A stretch of DNA of 33,677 nt from Bacteroidales bacterium. Its GTDB lineage: Bacteria; Bacteroidota; Bacteroidia; Bacteroidales; Bacteroidaceae. The stretch's first letter is position 1, and the number at the start of each line of letters is the position of its first letter. The position numbers and the translations under genes were made by a program. Shown here piece after piece: positions 22,004 to 29,909 of the stretch. Under the pieces are notes generated by a model, which saw only the letters and a list, made by a program, of their open reading frames with translations, searched no databases and had not been told where the DNA came from. Where the stretch lies: assembly GCA_004554665.1 (NCBI GenBank), contig SFKY01000022.1, positions 1 through 33,677 of the forward strand, read 5' to 3'.

Positions 22004-24001
22004 TCAATCGTTCATAGAGAGGAGGAATTCCTCGTTGTTGAGTGTCCGGGCCATCCGGTCGTGGATGGTGTTCATGGCCTCTATAGAGTTCATGTCACTG
22101 ATATACTTGCGCAGGATCCACATACGGTCGAGTGTGGTCTTGTCTTGCAGCAGGTCGTCGCGTCGTGTGCTCGATGCCACCAGATTGACGGCAGGGAAGA
22201 TGCGCTTGTTGCTGAGCGTCCTGTCGAGCTGGAGCTCCATGTTTCCTGTTCCCTTGAACTCTTCGAAAATCACCTCATCCATCTTGCTGCCCGTGTCGAT
22301 CAGTGCGGTGGCGATAATGGTGAGCGAACCGCCGCCCTCGATGTTGCGGGCAGCACCGAAGAATCTCTTTGGCTTCTGCAGGGCATTGGCATCCACACCT
22401 CCGGTAAGCACTTTGCCCGATGCGGGCGATACTGTATTGTAGGCGCGGGCCAGACGGGTGATGGAGTCGAGGAAGATGACCACATCATGGCCACATTCCA
22501 CCATACGCTTAGCCTTCTCCAGCACGATACCGGCTATCTTGACATGGCGTTCGGCTGGCTCGTCAAAGGTAGAGGCTATCACCTCGGCGTTGACGGTGCG
22601 TGCCATATCGGTCACCTCCTCAGGGCGCTCGTCTATCAGGAGCATCATGAGGTAGGCCTCGGGATGGTTGGCTGCGATAGCGTTGGCAATGTCTTTCATC
22701 AGGATGGTCTTACCTGTCTTGGGCTGTGCCACGATGAGTGCGCGCTGACCTTTACCGATAGGCGAGAAGAGGTCTACAATACGTGTAGAGAGGTTGGTAG
22801 TGGCACGGTCGCCACAGAGCGTGAATTTCTCGTCGGGGAAAAGCGGTGTGAGATGCTCGAATGGGATGCGGTCACGCACATCGGCGGGCTCACGGCCGTT
22901 GATCTTGTCGATACTGGTAAGTGGGAAATACTTCTCGCCCTCTTTGGGAGGACGGACGTGGCACTGCACTACATCACCGGTCTTCAGGCCGTAATGTTTG
23001 ATTTGGGCACCCGACACATAGACATCATCTGGTGACGAAAGGTAGTTGTAGTCGCTCGAACGGAGGAATCCGTAACCATCGGGCATTACCTCGAGTACAC
23101 CATTGGCGGTCACTATGTCTGAGAAGTCGTAGGTGGCCGACATGCCCATATCCTGTAGCTGCGGCTGATAGGCCGGGGCTGCAGTGGGGATGGGGGTTGT
23201 GGGATTGTCGAACATGTCGAAGTTGGGCACTGCGCCATGATCCTCGATGGGGAGGTCTACCGTGACAATGAAGTCTGTGCCGTCGCCCGGGTCTCCAGCC
23301 CACACGCCGTCAGCAACCATCTCCTGCGATGCTTCTGCAGCCTCATTGTGTGCGTTGATTTTGGCCTGCAGCTGTGCCAGCAGGTCTTCGCTGTTGGTAT
23401 CTTCCTCTTCTGCGCTGCTGCCCGTGGCAAATTCGGCTTCAGGCACGATGTTTTCCGTGCCGTCGATTGGCTCTTCCTGAGCGTCAGTGTCGGTTGGCTC
23501 GTCGTTCATGGCATCAGCTTCGGCTGTCATGTTCTCTACGGGCATTGTTTCTGTCTGTGCCTGCGAGTTTCGGGCAGCTTCCAGTTTGTCTAAGAGTTCC
23601 ATCTCCTTCTTTGTTTTGCGTCCTCTATGCTTGGGAAGTGCAGCTATCTGCTCTTCGATAAGCGTTATTTCATCTTTTGTGTCGTCGGGTGTATTTTGGG
23701 GTATTTCTGCGAAAAGTTGTGGTTCTTCTTTGCCCATCGGCTTGTTTTTCTTGAGATCAAAATTCTCACCTTCCTTACCGTTAACAGTATAAACCTTGTC
23801 CTGTTCCTTTTTTACAATTCTGGTACGGCGGCGTTTGGTACCGAGAGGATTTTTGTTGCCCTCGTCTTCAGCCTGCTTGTCAAGGATGGCATAGACAATA
23901 GCTTCCTCGTTGTCGCCGTTGTTATAATCTGCCCCTATCTTCTGGGCGATTTCTTCAAGCTCGGAGATAGTTTTGGATAATAATTCTTCTTTGCTATACA
24001 T
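22004..24001 (-). CDS. rho: Transcription termination factor Rho, with long acidic insert
   Basis: Rho is the hexameric RNA-dependent ATPase that ends many transcripts. The 665-residue protein has the Rho N-terminal helix bundle (1-45). A long insert of low complexity (about 46-295) follows: a basic patch (RRRTRIVKK), then Glu/Asp/Gln/Ala-rich sequence. The cold-shock RNA-binding domain is at about 300-375. Walker A QPKTGKT is at 426-432, Walker B VIFLDS near 508-513, and the Q/R-loop region is intact. The usual length is about 420, so the insert adds about 250 residues. Insert-bearing Rho is typical of Bacteroidota, where it has been linked to phase separation. Start at the ATG at 23999-24001; the open frame upstream has no Rho homology. 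Confidence 0.96.
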   Translation of the reverse strand: MYSKEELLSKTISELEEIAQKIGADYNNGDNEEAIVYAILDKQAEDEGNKNPLGTKRRRTRIVKKEQDKVYTVNGKEGENFDLKKNKPMGKEEPQLFAEIPQNTPDDTKDEITLIEEQIAALPKHRGRKTKKEMELLDKLEAARNSQAQTETMPVENMTAEADAMNDEPTDTDAQEEPIDGTENIVPEAEFATGSSAEEEDTNSEDLLAQLQAKINAHNEAAEASQEMVADGVWAGDPGDGTDFIVTVDLPIEDHGAVPNFDMFDNPTTPIPTAAPAYQPQLQDMGMSATYDFSDIVTANGVLEVMPDGYGFLRSSDYNYLSSPDDVYVSGAQIKHYGLKTGDVVQCHVRPPKEGEKYFPLTSIDKINGREPADVRDRIPFEHLTPLFPDEKFTLCGDRATTNLSTRIVDLFSPIGKGQRALIVAQPKTGKTILMKDIANAIAANHPEAYLMMLLIDERPEEVTDMARTVNAEVIASTFDEPAERHVKIAGIVLEKAKRMVECGHDVVIFLDSITRLARAYNTVSPASGKVLTGGVDANALQKPKRFFGAARNIEGGGSLTIIATALIDTGSKMDEVIFEEFKGTGNMELQLDRTLSNKRIFPAVNLVASSTRRDDLLQDKTTLDRMWILRKYISDMNSIEAMNTIHDRMARTLNNEEFLLSMND

Positions 24002-24080
24002 ACTAAAATGTAGTGGTGAATGGGTTGATGAATCGTGTTTCGGGATTTGAAACACTTGTGTTATACGCTAAAAAGCGGTG

Positions 24081-24112
24081 CAAAGGTATAAAAATTCAAT
24101 GACAGAACCAAA
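24081..24112 (-). promoter_or_regulatory. Promoter of rho
   Basis: On the minus strand TTTG (24109-24112), 20 bases, then TACCTTTG (24081-24088) fits the Bacteroidota consensus. The -33 box lies within the T-run of the rpsA terminator. The leader of about 73 bases contains a 7-base dyad GTGTTTC/GAAACAC that could fold, possibly for autoregulation (inference). Confidence 0.7.
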
Positions 24113-24143
24113 AAAAAGCCTGCTTTTTTTCATAAGCAGGCTT
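24110..24143 (-). terminator. Intrinsic terminator after rpsA
   Basis: On the minus strand a 10-base-pair stem AAGCCTGCTT/AAGCAGGCTT with an 8-base loop is followed by a run of eight T. It lies 24 bases after the rpsA stop. Its T-run overlaps the -33 box of the rho promoter, so rpsA ends where rho transcription is set up. Confidence 0.9.
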
Positions 24144-24167
24144 TCTTTTTATTACGATGGGATAGGA

Positions 24168-25937
24168 TTACTCACCCTTTTCCATTTTCTGTTTCAGTTC
24201 GGCCAATACACCGAGGTCACCGAGAGAGGTGCTGGCGGCCACATTGTTGATGGTCGGAGTATCCTGCTTCTTGGCAGCGTGCTTGCGTGCGGGCTTGGTG
24301 TCTTCCTTTACATCCTCGAAAGTACGAGAGTGTGAGAGGATGATGCGGCGAGAGTCCTTGGCAAACTCAATCACCTTGAATGCGAGCTCTTCACCCAGCT
24401 GTGCCTGTGTACCATCCTCCTTAACGAGGTGCTTCGGAGTGGCAAAGCCTTCACCGCCCTCGTTGAGGGTGATTACGGCACCCTTGTCCATCATCTCGGT
24501 AATCTTGCCCTGGTGTACAGAACCTGTGGTGTAGATGGTCTCATATACATCCCAAGGATTCTCCTCCAGCTGCTTGTGGCCGAGGCTCAGACGACGGTTG
24601 TCCTTGTCTATCTCAAGTACTACTACCTCGATGTCGGCACCTACCTGAGTAAACTCGTTGGGGTGCTTTACCTTCTTGGTCCAAGAGAGGTCAGAGATGT
24701 GGATCAGTCCGTCTACTCCCTCTTCGAGCTCTACGAAGATACCGAAGTTGGTGAAGTTGCATACCTTGGCAGTGTGCTTGCTTCCAACAGGATACTTAGT
24801 GTCGATAGACTGCCAGGGATCCTCTTTCAGCTGCTTGATACCCAAGCTCATCTTGCGCTCCTCGCGGTCGAGGGTCAGGATTACGGCCTCTACCTCATCG
24901 CCTACATGCAGGAAATCCTGAGCTGAACGCAGGTGCTGGCTCCAAGACATCTCGCTCACGTGGATGAGACCCTCTACGCCGGGCTGGATTTCCACGAATG
25001 CGCCGTAGTCTGCGATAACCACTACCTTGCCCTTTACGTGGTCGCCCACCTTGAGGTCGGCATCGAGAGCATCCCAAGGATGCGGAGTGAGCTGCTTCAG
25101 ACCGAGAGCGATGCGCTTCTTCTCCTCATCGAAGTCGAGGATTACGACATTGATCTTCTCGTCGAGTGTCACTACCTCATGCGGATCGCTTACGCGGCCC
25201 CAAGAAAGGTCTGTGATGTGGATGAGACCGTCGACACCGCCGAGGTCAACGAATACACCGTAAGAGGTGATGTTCTTGACAGTACCCTCAAGTACCTGAC
25301 CCTTCTCCAGCTTGGAGATGATGTCCTTCTTCTGAGCCTCAAGCTCGGCCTCGATAAGAGCCTTGTGAGAAACAACAACGTTGCGGAACTCCTGATTGAT
25401 CTTCACAATCTTGAACTCCATGGTCTTGCCTACGAAGATATCGTAGTCGCGTATAGGATGAACGTCGATCTGACTGCCGGGCAAGAAGGCCTCGATGCCG
25501 AATACATCGACAATCATACCACCCTTGGTGCGGCACTTGATGTAGCCCTGGATAACCTCGTCGTTGTCGAGTGCCTCGTTCACACGATCCCAGCTCTTGG
25601 CCAGACGTGCCTTCTTGTGTGAAAGAACCAACTGGCCTTTCTTGTCTTCCTGGTTCTCGACATAAACTTCGACCGTATCACCGGCCTTCAATTCGGGGTT
25701 GTAGCGGAATTCGGAAGCGGGGATGATACCATCGCTCTTGTAACCGATGTTTACGATGACCTCTTTCTTGTCAACAGAGATTACGGTACCTTCTACCACC
25801 TGATGCTCTGTGACCTTGTTCAGGGTCTCGTCGTAGGCCTTCAGCGTCTCTTCTTTGCTTGTGCCTGCCTGTGTGCCATTCTCAAATTCTTCCCAATTGA
25901 AGTCTTCCAACGGCTGTACGTTCTTAAAATCTGACAT
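24168..25937 (-). CDS. rpsA: 30S ribosomal protein S1
   Basis: S1 binds mRNA on the small ribosomal subunit. The 589-residue protein has six S1/OB-fold repeats starting near residues 47, 129, 217, 304, 391 and 478. Repeats 3-5 have the canonical YGxFVxL...GLIHxxDLSW pattern; repeat 6 is degenerate. An acidic N-terminal segment precedes and a basic Lys-rich tail follows (KPARKHAAKKQ). The first roughly 40 residues are specific to this group. ATG start. It is a single-gene unit with its own promoter and a strong terminator. In Bacteroidota, S1 matters where mRNAs lack Shine-Dalgarno sequences, as most here do. Confidence 0.95.
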   Translation of the reverse strand: MSDFKNVQPLEDFNWEEFENGTQAGTSKEETLKAYDETLNKVTEHQVVEGTVISVDKKEVIVNIGYKSDGIIPASEFRYNPELKAGDTVEVYVENQEDKKGQLVLSHKKARLAKSWDRVNEALDNDEVIQGYIKCRTKGGMIVDVFGIEAFLPGSQIDVHPIRDYDIFVGKTMEFKIVKINQEFRNVVVSHKALIEAELEAQKKDIISKLEKGQVLEGTVKNITSYGVFVDLGGVDGLIHITDLSWGRVSDPHEVVTLDEKINVVILDFDEEKKRIALGLKQLTPHPWDALDADLKVGDHVKGKVVVIADYGAFVEIQPGVEGLIHVSEMSWSQHLRSAQDFLHVGDEVEAVILTLDREERKMSLGIKQLKEDPWQSIDTKYPVGSKHTAKVCNFTNFGIFVELEEGVDGLIHISDLSWTKKVKHPNEFTQVGADIEVVVLEIDKDNRRLSLGHKQLEENPWDVYETIYTTGSVHQGKITEMMDKGAVITLNEGGEGFATPKHLVKEDGTQAQLGEELAFKVIEFAKDSRRIILSHSRTFEDVKEDTKPARKHAAKKQDTPTINNVAASTSLGDLGVLAELKQKMEKGE

Positions 25938-26022
25938 AAATAATAGTTAAAAGTTTTTTGAATTAATAAAGTAAGACTTTATGTGAATGATCTCATGACC
26001 TGGCTTGCGCCAAAATCGGGTG

Positions 26023-26045
26023 CAAAGGTACTACTTTTCAAGTAG
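26023..26045 (-). promoter_or_regulatory. Promoter of rpsA with adjacent palindrome
   Basis: The -7 element TACCTTTG (minus strand, 26023-26030) is directly preceded by a 6-base palindrome CTACTT-TTC-AAGTAG (plus strand, 26031-26045) in the spacer region. No clear TTTG -33 box is present. The leader of about 80 bases holds a TGGC-GCAA-GCCA tetraloop hairpin and an ATAAAGT/ACTTTAT dyad. Both might serve autoregulation of S1, which is inference. Confidence 0.6.
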
Positions 26046-26278
26046 ACTGATGAAGCCTTTAACCCATAACTTTGAATGTTTTACGAATATTTAACAACTA
26101 TGACCGTCCTAATCACTCCCCTAATTGATTTTCAACGGCAACTGTGACAACACAAACAACATTTGCCGTGGCCCAAAAGGAAGATGGAAAACCCTATCAA
26201 ATGGATAGGTACCGGATGAGGGCTATCTATATATATAATAAAAGGTGTGGAATGGATGTGGCAAAGGATGCCGTTGGT
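26046..26278. other. AT-rich gene-free stretch beside the repeat array
   Basis: The gap between rpsA and clcA (25938-26403) holds no convincing gene. Besides the rpsA promoter and the 22-base array it contains a 7-base dyad ACGGCAA/TTGCCGT (about 26133-26168), a CCTATC/GATAGG hairpin (26193-26209) and an AT-repeat run (26225-26240). A 76-codon frame over 26144-26374 runs through the array and is not thought to be a gene. Confidence 0.65.
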
Positions 26279-26373
26279 GAGCGTACAGCAGTTGGAGTAC
26301 GACCGTACACCAACTGCGATACGACCGTATCGCAACTGCCGTACGCTCGTATCGCATTTGGAATACGCCCGTA
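26279..26373. repeat. 22-base-period tandem array with alternating dyads
   Basis: Four full 22-base units (26279-26300, 26301-26322, 26323-26344, 26345-26366) and a 7-base partial fifth share the pattern G-n-n-CGTA near the start, a central CAnnTG or CAnTTG and a TAC end. Unit junctions are near-palindromes (GTACG-nC-CGTAC, ATACG-AC-CGTAT). Units 1 and 2 form an inverted pair (GCAGTTGG/CCAACTGC). The 22-base period is not a multiple of three, so it is not a coding repeat. It lies 30 bases after the clcA stop. Confidence 0.88.
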
Positions 26374-26403
26374 AAAGGGGCTTATGGGAGGGGTAAAGGA
26401 GGA

Positions 26404-28206
26404 TTATTCGGCGGAGAAGTCGGCCACCAACTTGCGGTACATCGAATACATCCGCGAGCGGTCTATGTAGCCGATGAGCCTGTTGCTCACATCCACCACG
26501 GGCAGATAGAGCGCACTGGTCTTTTCAAACAGTTTCATGGCCTCGCCCATAGGGTCTGCGGCGCCGATTTTGGCGGGACACTCGGTCATGAGTTGCTCCA
26601 CCGTAAACTTGTTGTAGAGTTCTGTGCGGAAGATGATGTGCCTGTTCTTGGTCATGTCGACCTCGCCGAGCAGCGTGCCGGCCTTGTCGAGCACAGGCAA
26701 GAAGCTGGTATGGCTGTCGCTGAAGGCCCTCACCAGCTTGCTCAGCGGCATGTCGGGGGTGACGGCGGTGTACTCACGCTCAATCACGCTGTCGAGCCGC
26801 ATCAGGGTGAGCACCGACTGGTCGGTATGGTGGGTGACGAGCTTGCCCTGGCGGGCAAGGCGCATCGCATAGATGCTGTGGGGCTCGAAGATGCTGATGG
26901 TTAGGGTGGAAACCACGCTCACGATAATCAGCGGCATGAAGAGTTGGTAGCCGCCGGTGAGTTCTGCGATGAGGAAGATGCCTGTGAGTGGTGCGTGCAT
27001 GACCCCGGCCATGACTCCGGCCATGCCCAGCAAGGCAAAGTTTTTCTCAGGCGCATACGGACCTACCTCGTACATGTTCCAGAGGCGGGCGAAGAAGAAG
27101 CCGCTGAAACCTCCGATAAAGAGCGAGGGAGCGAAGGTACCGCCACAACCGCCGCCACCGTTGGTGGCAGAGGTCGCAAAGACCTTGGTCACAATAACCA
27201 GTCCGATATAGACCACCAGCAGGTGCCCATTGCCGTAAAACAGCGAGTTGTTCATCACCGCATTCCAGTCGGCCTCGGTCTTGCCGTTGAGCAGGATGTC
27301 GATAGCAGCGTAGCCTTCGCCGTAGAGCGAGGGGAAGAGGAAGATGAGCGTGCTCAGGAGCGCACCGCCCACGAGCAGTTTCAGATAAGGTCGCTTGCTC
27401 AGTTTGGCGAATCCGTCTTCGCAGGCCGTCATGGTACGCATGAAGTAGAGGCTCACCACGCCGCAAAACACGCCGAGCAGCAGATTGGAGGGTACCCGCT
27501 CCAAGAGCCAGGCGTTGTCCAGATTAAAGGTGAAGAGCGATGAGTCTCCTACAAATATATACGAGAAACAGGTGGCTGTGACACACGACACGAGGATGGG
27601 CAGGAGCGAGGCCATAGACAGGTCGACCATCAGCACTTCAAGCGTGAAGACCAGTCCGGCGATGGGCGCCTTGAAGATGCCTGCAATGGCTGCCGCCGCG
27701 CCACAGCCCACCAGCACCATGAGGGAGCGTTTGTCCAGTTTGAAAAGCTGTCCCAGGTTGCTGCCTATGGCCGACCCTGTGAGCACGATGGGTGCCTCGG
27801 CTCCCACCGAGCCGCCGAAACCGATGGTAATGGCCGAAGCGATGACCGACGACCAGCAGTTGTGACTCTTCAGATGACTGTTTTTGGACGATATGGCATA
27901 CAGCACCCGGGTGATGCCGTGTGAGATGTTGTCCTTGACCACATGCTTGATAAACAGCGAGGTAAGGTATATACCCACGATGGGGAAGAGCAGGTACAGC
28001 CAGTTGTAGCTGGTGCTTGTAAACCCCGTAGTGAGGAGCATCTGGATCTGCTTGATGATCCAGTGGAGCACAAAAGCAGCCACCGATGCAAAGAAGCCAA
28101 TGGCAAACGACAGGATGATCATCATCTGCCGGTCGCCTATGTGCTGGTCTTTCCATGCAAGAAGTCGTTCAAACGGGGTAGGCTTGTTTCCTGATACACA
28201 ATCCAT
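26404..28206 (-). CDS. clcA: Voltage-gated-type chloride channel/transporter (ClC) with CBS pair
   Basis: This 600-residue integral membrane protein of the ClC family moves chloride, often in exchange for protons. About 10-12 hydrophobic segments fill residues 27-440. The gating-glutamate motif appears as GSVGAEAP with Glu137, in place of the usual GREGP. A second pore motif GGCGGTFAPSLFIGG is present. The first pore motif, normally GSGIP, reads ISHGI near 94-98. Two C-terminal CBS domains (about 465-595) suggest nucleotide regulation. ATG start, 20 bases after tsaC, last gene of the fmt-tsaC-clcA unit. Whether it is a channel or an exchanger is not decidable here. Confidence 0.9.
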   Translation of the reverse strand: MDCVSGNKPTPFERLLAWKDQHIGDRQMMIILSFAIGFFASVAAFVLHWIIKQIQMLLTTGFTSTSYNWLYLLFPIVGIYLTSLFIKHVVKDNISHGITRVLYAISSKNSHLKSHNCWSSVIASAITIGFGGSVGAEAPIVLTGSAIGSNLGQLFKLDKRSLMVLVGCGAAAAIAGIFKAPIAGLVFTLEVLMVDLSMASLLPILVSCVTATCFSYIFVGDSSLFTFNLDNAWLLERVPSNLLLGVFCGVVSLYFMRTMTACEDGFAKLSKRPYLKLLVGGALLSTLIFLFPSLYGEGYAAIDILLNGKTEADWNAVMNNSLFYGNGHLLVVYIGLVIVTKVFATSATNGGGGCGGTFAPSLFIGGFSGFFFARLWNMYEVGPYAPEKNFALLGMAGVMAGVMHAPLTGIFLIAELTGGYQLFMPLIIVSVVSTLTISIFEPHSIYAMRLARQGKLVTHHTDQSVLTLMRLDSVIEREYTAVTPDMPLSKLVRAFSDSHTSFLPVLDKAGTLLGEVDMTKNRHIIFRTELYNKFTVEQLMTECPAKIGAADPMGEAMKLFEKTSALYLPVVDVSNRLIGYIDRSRMYSMYRKLVADFSAE

Positions 28207-28226
28207 AATGACAGTTGGTTACGATG

Positions 28227-28796
28227 TTACTTCCTGATGATGCTCACTTCGCCCCCCAAGCCCAGTTTGATGATACTCGACGGGGTGTGTGGCTTGTGTT
28301 CCTGCCGCCGGCTGTGGCATACATAGTCCACGGCTTGGACAATCTCGGGTGCTATGTCGCAGTAGTTGGCAGCCGCAGGTTGTCCGCTCACATTGGCGCT
28401 GGTGCTCACAAGCGCCTTCTGAAACCGGAAACAGAGTTCCTTGGAAAACGTTTCGCGGGTGATACGCATGGCCACCGACCCGTCTTCAGCTATCAGGTTG
28501 GGTGCCAGATTCACCGCGCCGTCCAGGATGATGGTGGTGGGCTTAAGGGCCATGTCGAAGATGTCCCATGCCACAGCCGGAACCTCCCTTACATAGCGCT
28601 GCAGGCGCGCGTCTGAGTCTACTAAACAGATCATGGCCTTGGAGTCGTCACGCTGCTTGATACGATAGACCTTGGCCACAGCCTCCGCGTTGGTGGCATC
28701 GCAGCCAATTCCCCATACGGTGTCGGTGGGGTAGAGTATCACCCCTCCTTTGCGCAGTACTTCCACTGCGTTTCTGATATCTTCTGCTTGGTTCAT
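28227..28796 (-). CDS. tsaC: L-threonylcarbamoyladenylate synthase (TsaC/YwlC family)
   Basis: The enzyme makes threonylcarbamoyl-AMP from threonine, bicarbonate and ATP for the t6A modification at position 37 of ANN-decoding tRNAs. The 189-residue protein has the YrdC-like core only: GGVILYPTDTVWGIGCDA (17-34), KxR-type KVYRIKQRDDSK (42-53), and STSANVSG (about 131-138). It lacks the extra C-terminal domain of the longer Sua5 form. ATG start, 30 bases after the fmt stop. Pairing with fmt puts two translation-fidelity genes in one unit. Confidence 0.92.
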   Translation of the reverse strand: MNQAEDIRNAVEVLRKGGVILYPTDTVWGIGCDATNAEAVAKVYRIKQRDDSKAMICLVDSDARLQRYVREVPAVAWDIFDMALKPTTIILDGAVNLAPNLIAEDGSVAMRITRETFSKELCFRFQKALVSTSANVSGQPAAANYCDIAPEIVQAVDYVCHSRRQEHKPHTPSSIIKLGLGGEVSIIRK

Positions 28797-28826
28797 TACA
28801 ATGTTGGTATCCTGTAGGTAATCCTG

Positions 28827-29792
28827 TTATTTTCTTACATTCTTCATTCCGTTGAGAAAATCCCGGCTCGTCATGCGCTTTTTGCCGGAAATCTGCACCT
28901 CGGTGAGTTCTATCCACTCGTCGGCACAAGCCACTAACAACCGTTTGCCCTCCGCGTCTATGGTACCGGGTGCTTCGCTGGTGGCGAGTCCGGTCTTCAG
29001 GCTCTTGAAGATCTTGAGTGTCTGTGCGCCCGTGCCACATGTGCCGTCTGCCAGGCTGGTCGGGGTCCACGCACCGGGGTAGGGAGAGAGGCCGCGGATA
29101 AAGTCGTAAACCCGTTTGGCGGGCTGTGCCCAGTCTATCTCGCATGTCTCCTTGAAGATCTTGGGTGCATTCTTCAGCACTCCGTTGTCTTCTTGTGGCA
29201 CAGAGGGCACCTGACCGTCTGTGGCAATCACCTTGTCGATGGTCTCTATGCAGAGTTGGGCGCCCAAGCGCATCAGCCCCTCGTACACATACTCCACATC
29301 AGCCTCGTCGGGGATGCTGAAAGTCTTGCGGTCGATGATCCTGCCGGTGTCGATGTCCTTGTCTAAGAAGAAGGTGGTGACGCCGGTCTGTGTCTCACCG
29401 TTGATGACGGCCCAGTTGATGGGTGCCGCGCCCCTATACTGGGGGAGCAGGGCGGCATGCACGTTGAAGGTGCCGAAGCGGGGCATGCCCCATACCACTT
29501 CGGGCAGCATACGAAAGGCCACTACCACCTGTATGTCGGCCTGATAGCTGCGCAATTGCTCGACGAAAGTCTCGTCTTTCATCTTGACGGGTTGTAAAAC
29601 CGGGATGCCGTGGGCCTCTGCATATTGCTTGACGGGAGGAGCCTGAAGCGTATCTTGATGCCTGCCTACGGGCTTGTCGGGCTGTGTCACCACTGCCACC
29701 ACCTGGTAGCCGCCCTCAACGAGCCGTTGCAGCGACTCGACAGCAAACTCGGGCGTACCCATAAACACGATTCGTAAATCTTTTTTGTCCAT
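28827..29792 (-). CDS. fmt: Methionyl-tRNA formyltransferase
   Basis: Fmt formylates the amino group of initiator Met-tRNA using 10-formyl-tetrahydrofolate. The 321-residue protein has RIVFMGTPEFAV at the N-terminus. The catalytic triad appears as Asn110 and His112 in FNVHAALLPQYRGAAPI and Asp148 in DTG. A C-terminal tRNA-binding domain (about 210-321) follows. ATG start, 19 bases after a -7 element. It leads the fmt-tsaC-clcA unit and is divergent from the polysaccharide locus. Confidence 0.96.
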   Translation of the reverse strand: MDKKDLRIVFMGTPEFAVESLQRLVEGGYQVVAVVTQPDKPVGRHQDTLQAPPVKQYAEAHGIPVLQPVKMKDETFVEQLRSYQADIQVVVAFRMLPEVVWGMPRFGTFNVHAALLPQYRGAAPINWAVINGETQTGVTTFFLDKDIDTGRIIDRKTFSIPDEADVEYVYEGLMRLGAQLCIETIDKVIATDGQVPSVPQEDNGVLKNAPKIFKETCEIDWAQPAKRVYDFIRGLSPYPGAWTPTSLADGTCGTGAQTLKIFKSLKTGLATSEAPGTIDAEGKRLLVACADEWIELTEVQISGKKRMTSRDFLNGMKNVRK

Positions 29793-29811
29793 TTGTCTGA
29801 ATGTTTGTTCG

Positions 29812-29819
29812 CAAAGTTA
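29812..29819 (-). promoter_or_regulatory. -7 element for fmt-tsaC-clcA
   Basis: On the minus strand TAACTTTG matches TAnnTTTG and lies 19 bases before the fmt ATG, leaving a very short leader. No clear TTTG lies at the expected distance upstream; the region there is AT-rich. Confidence 0.6.
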
Positions 29820-29895
29820 CTAAAAATAATGTTAATTACTGGACGAATGAAAGAGGAAAAATTAGGAAAAAATGTTTTTTGTCGTAATTTAATAG

Positions 29896-29903
29896 TACCT
29901 TTG
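29896..29903 (+). promoter_or_regulatory. -7 element for the polysaccharide locus
   Basis: TACCTTTG fits the consensus and lies in an AT-rich region with a T-rich stretch upstream (29873-29880). The predicted transcript start is near 29910, at the first arm of a leader hairpin. It drives the plus-strand flippase and downstream genes. Confidence 0.65.
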
Positions 29904-29909
29904 CATATA

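Noticed and set aside
24002..24055. An 18-residue N-terminal extension of rho
   Set aside because: The Rho N-terminal domain begins at the ATG at 24001, and the extension falls in the rho leader, over the GTGTTTC/GAAACAC dyad.
26144..26374. A 76-codon plus-strand frame across the 22-base repeat array
   Set aside because: Its second half is the repeat array read in shifting frames (22 is not a multiple of three), and the peptide resembles no family. It is better explained as a by-product of the repeat.
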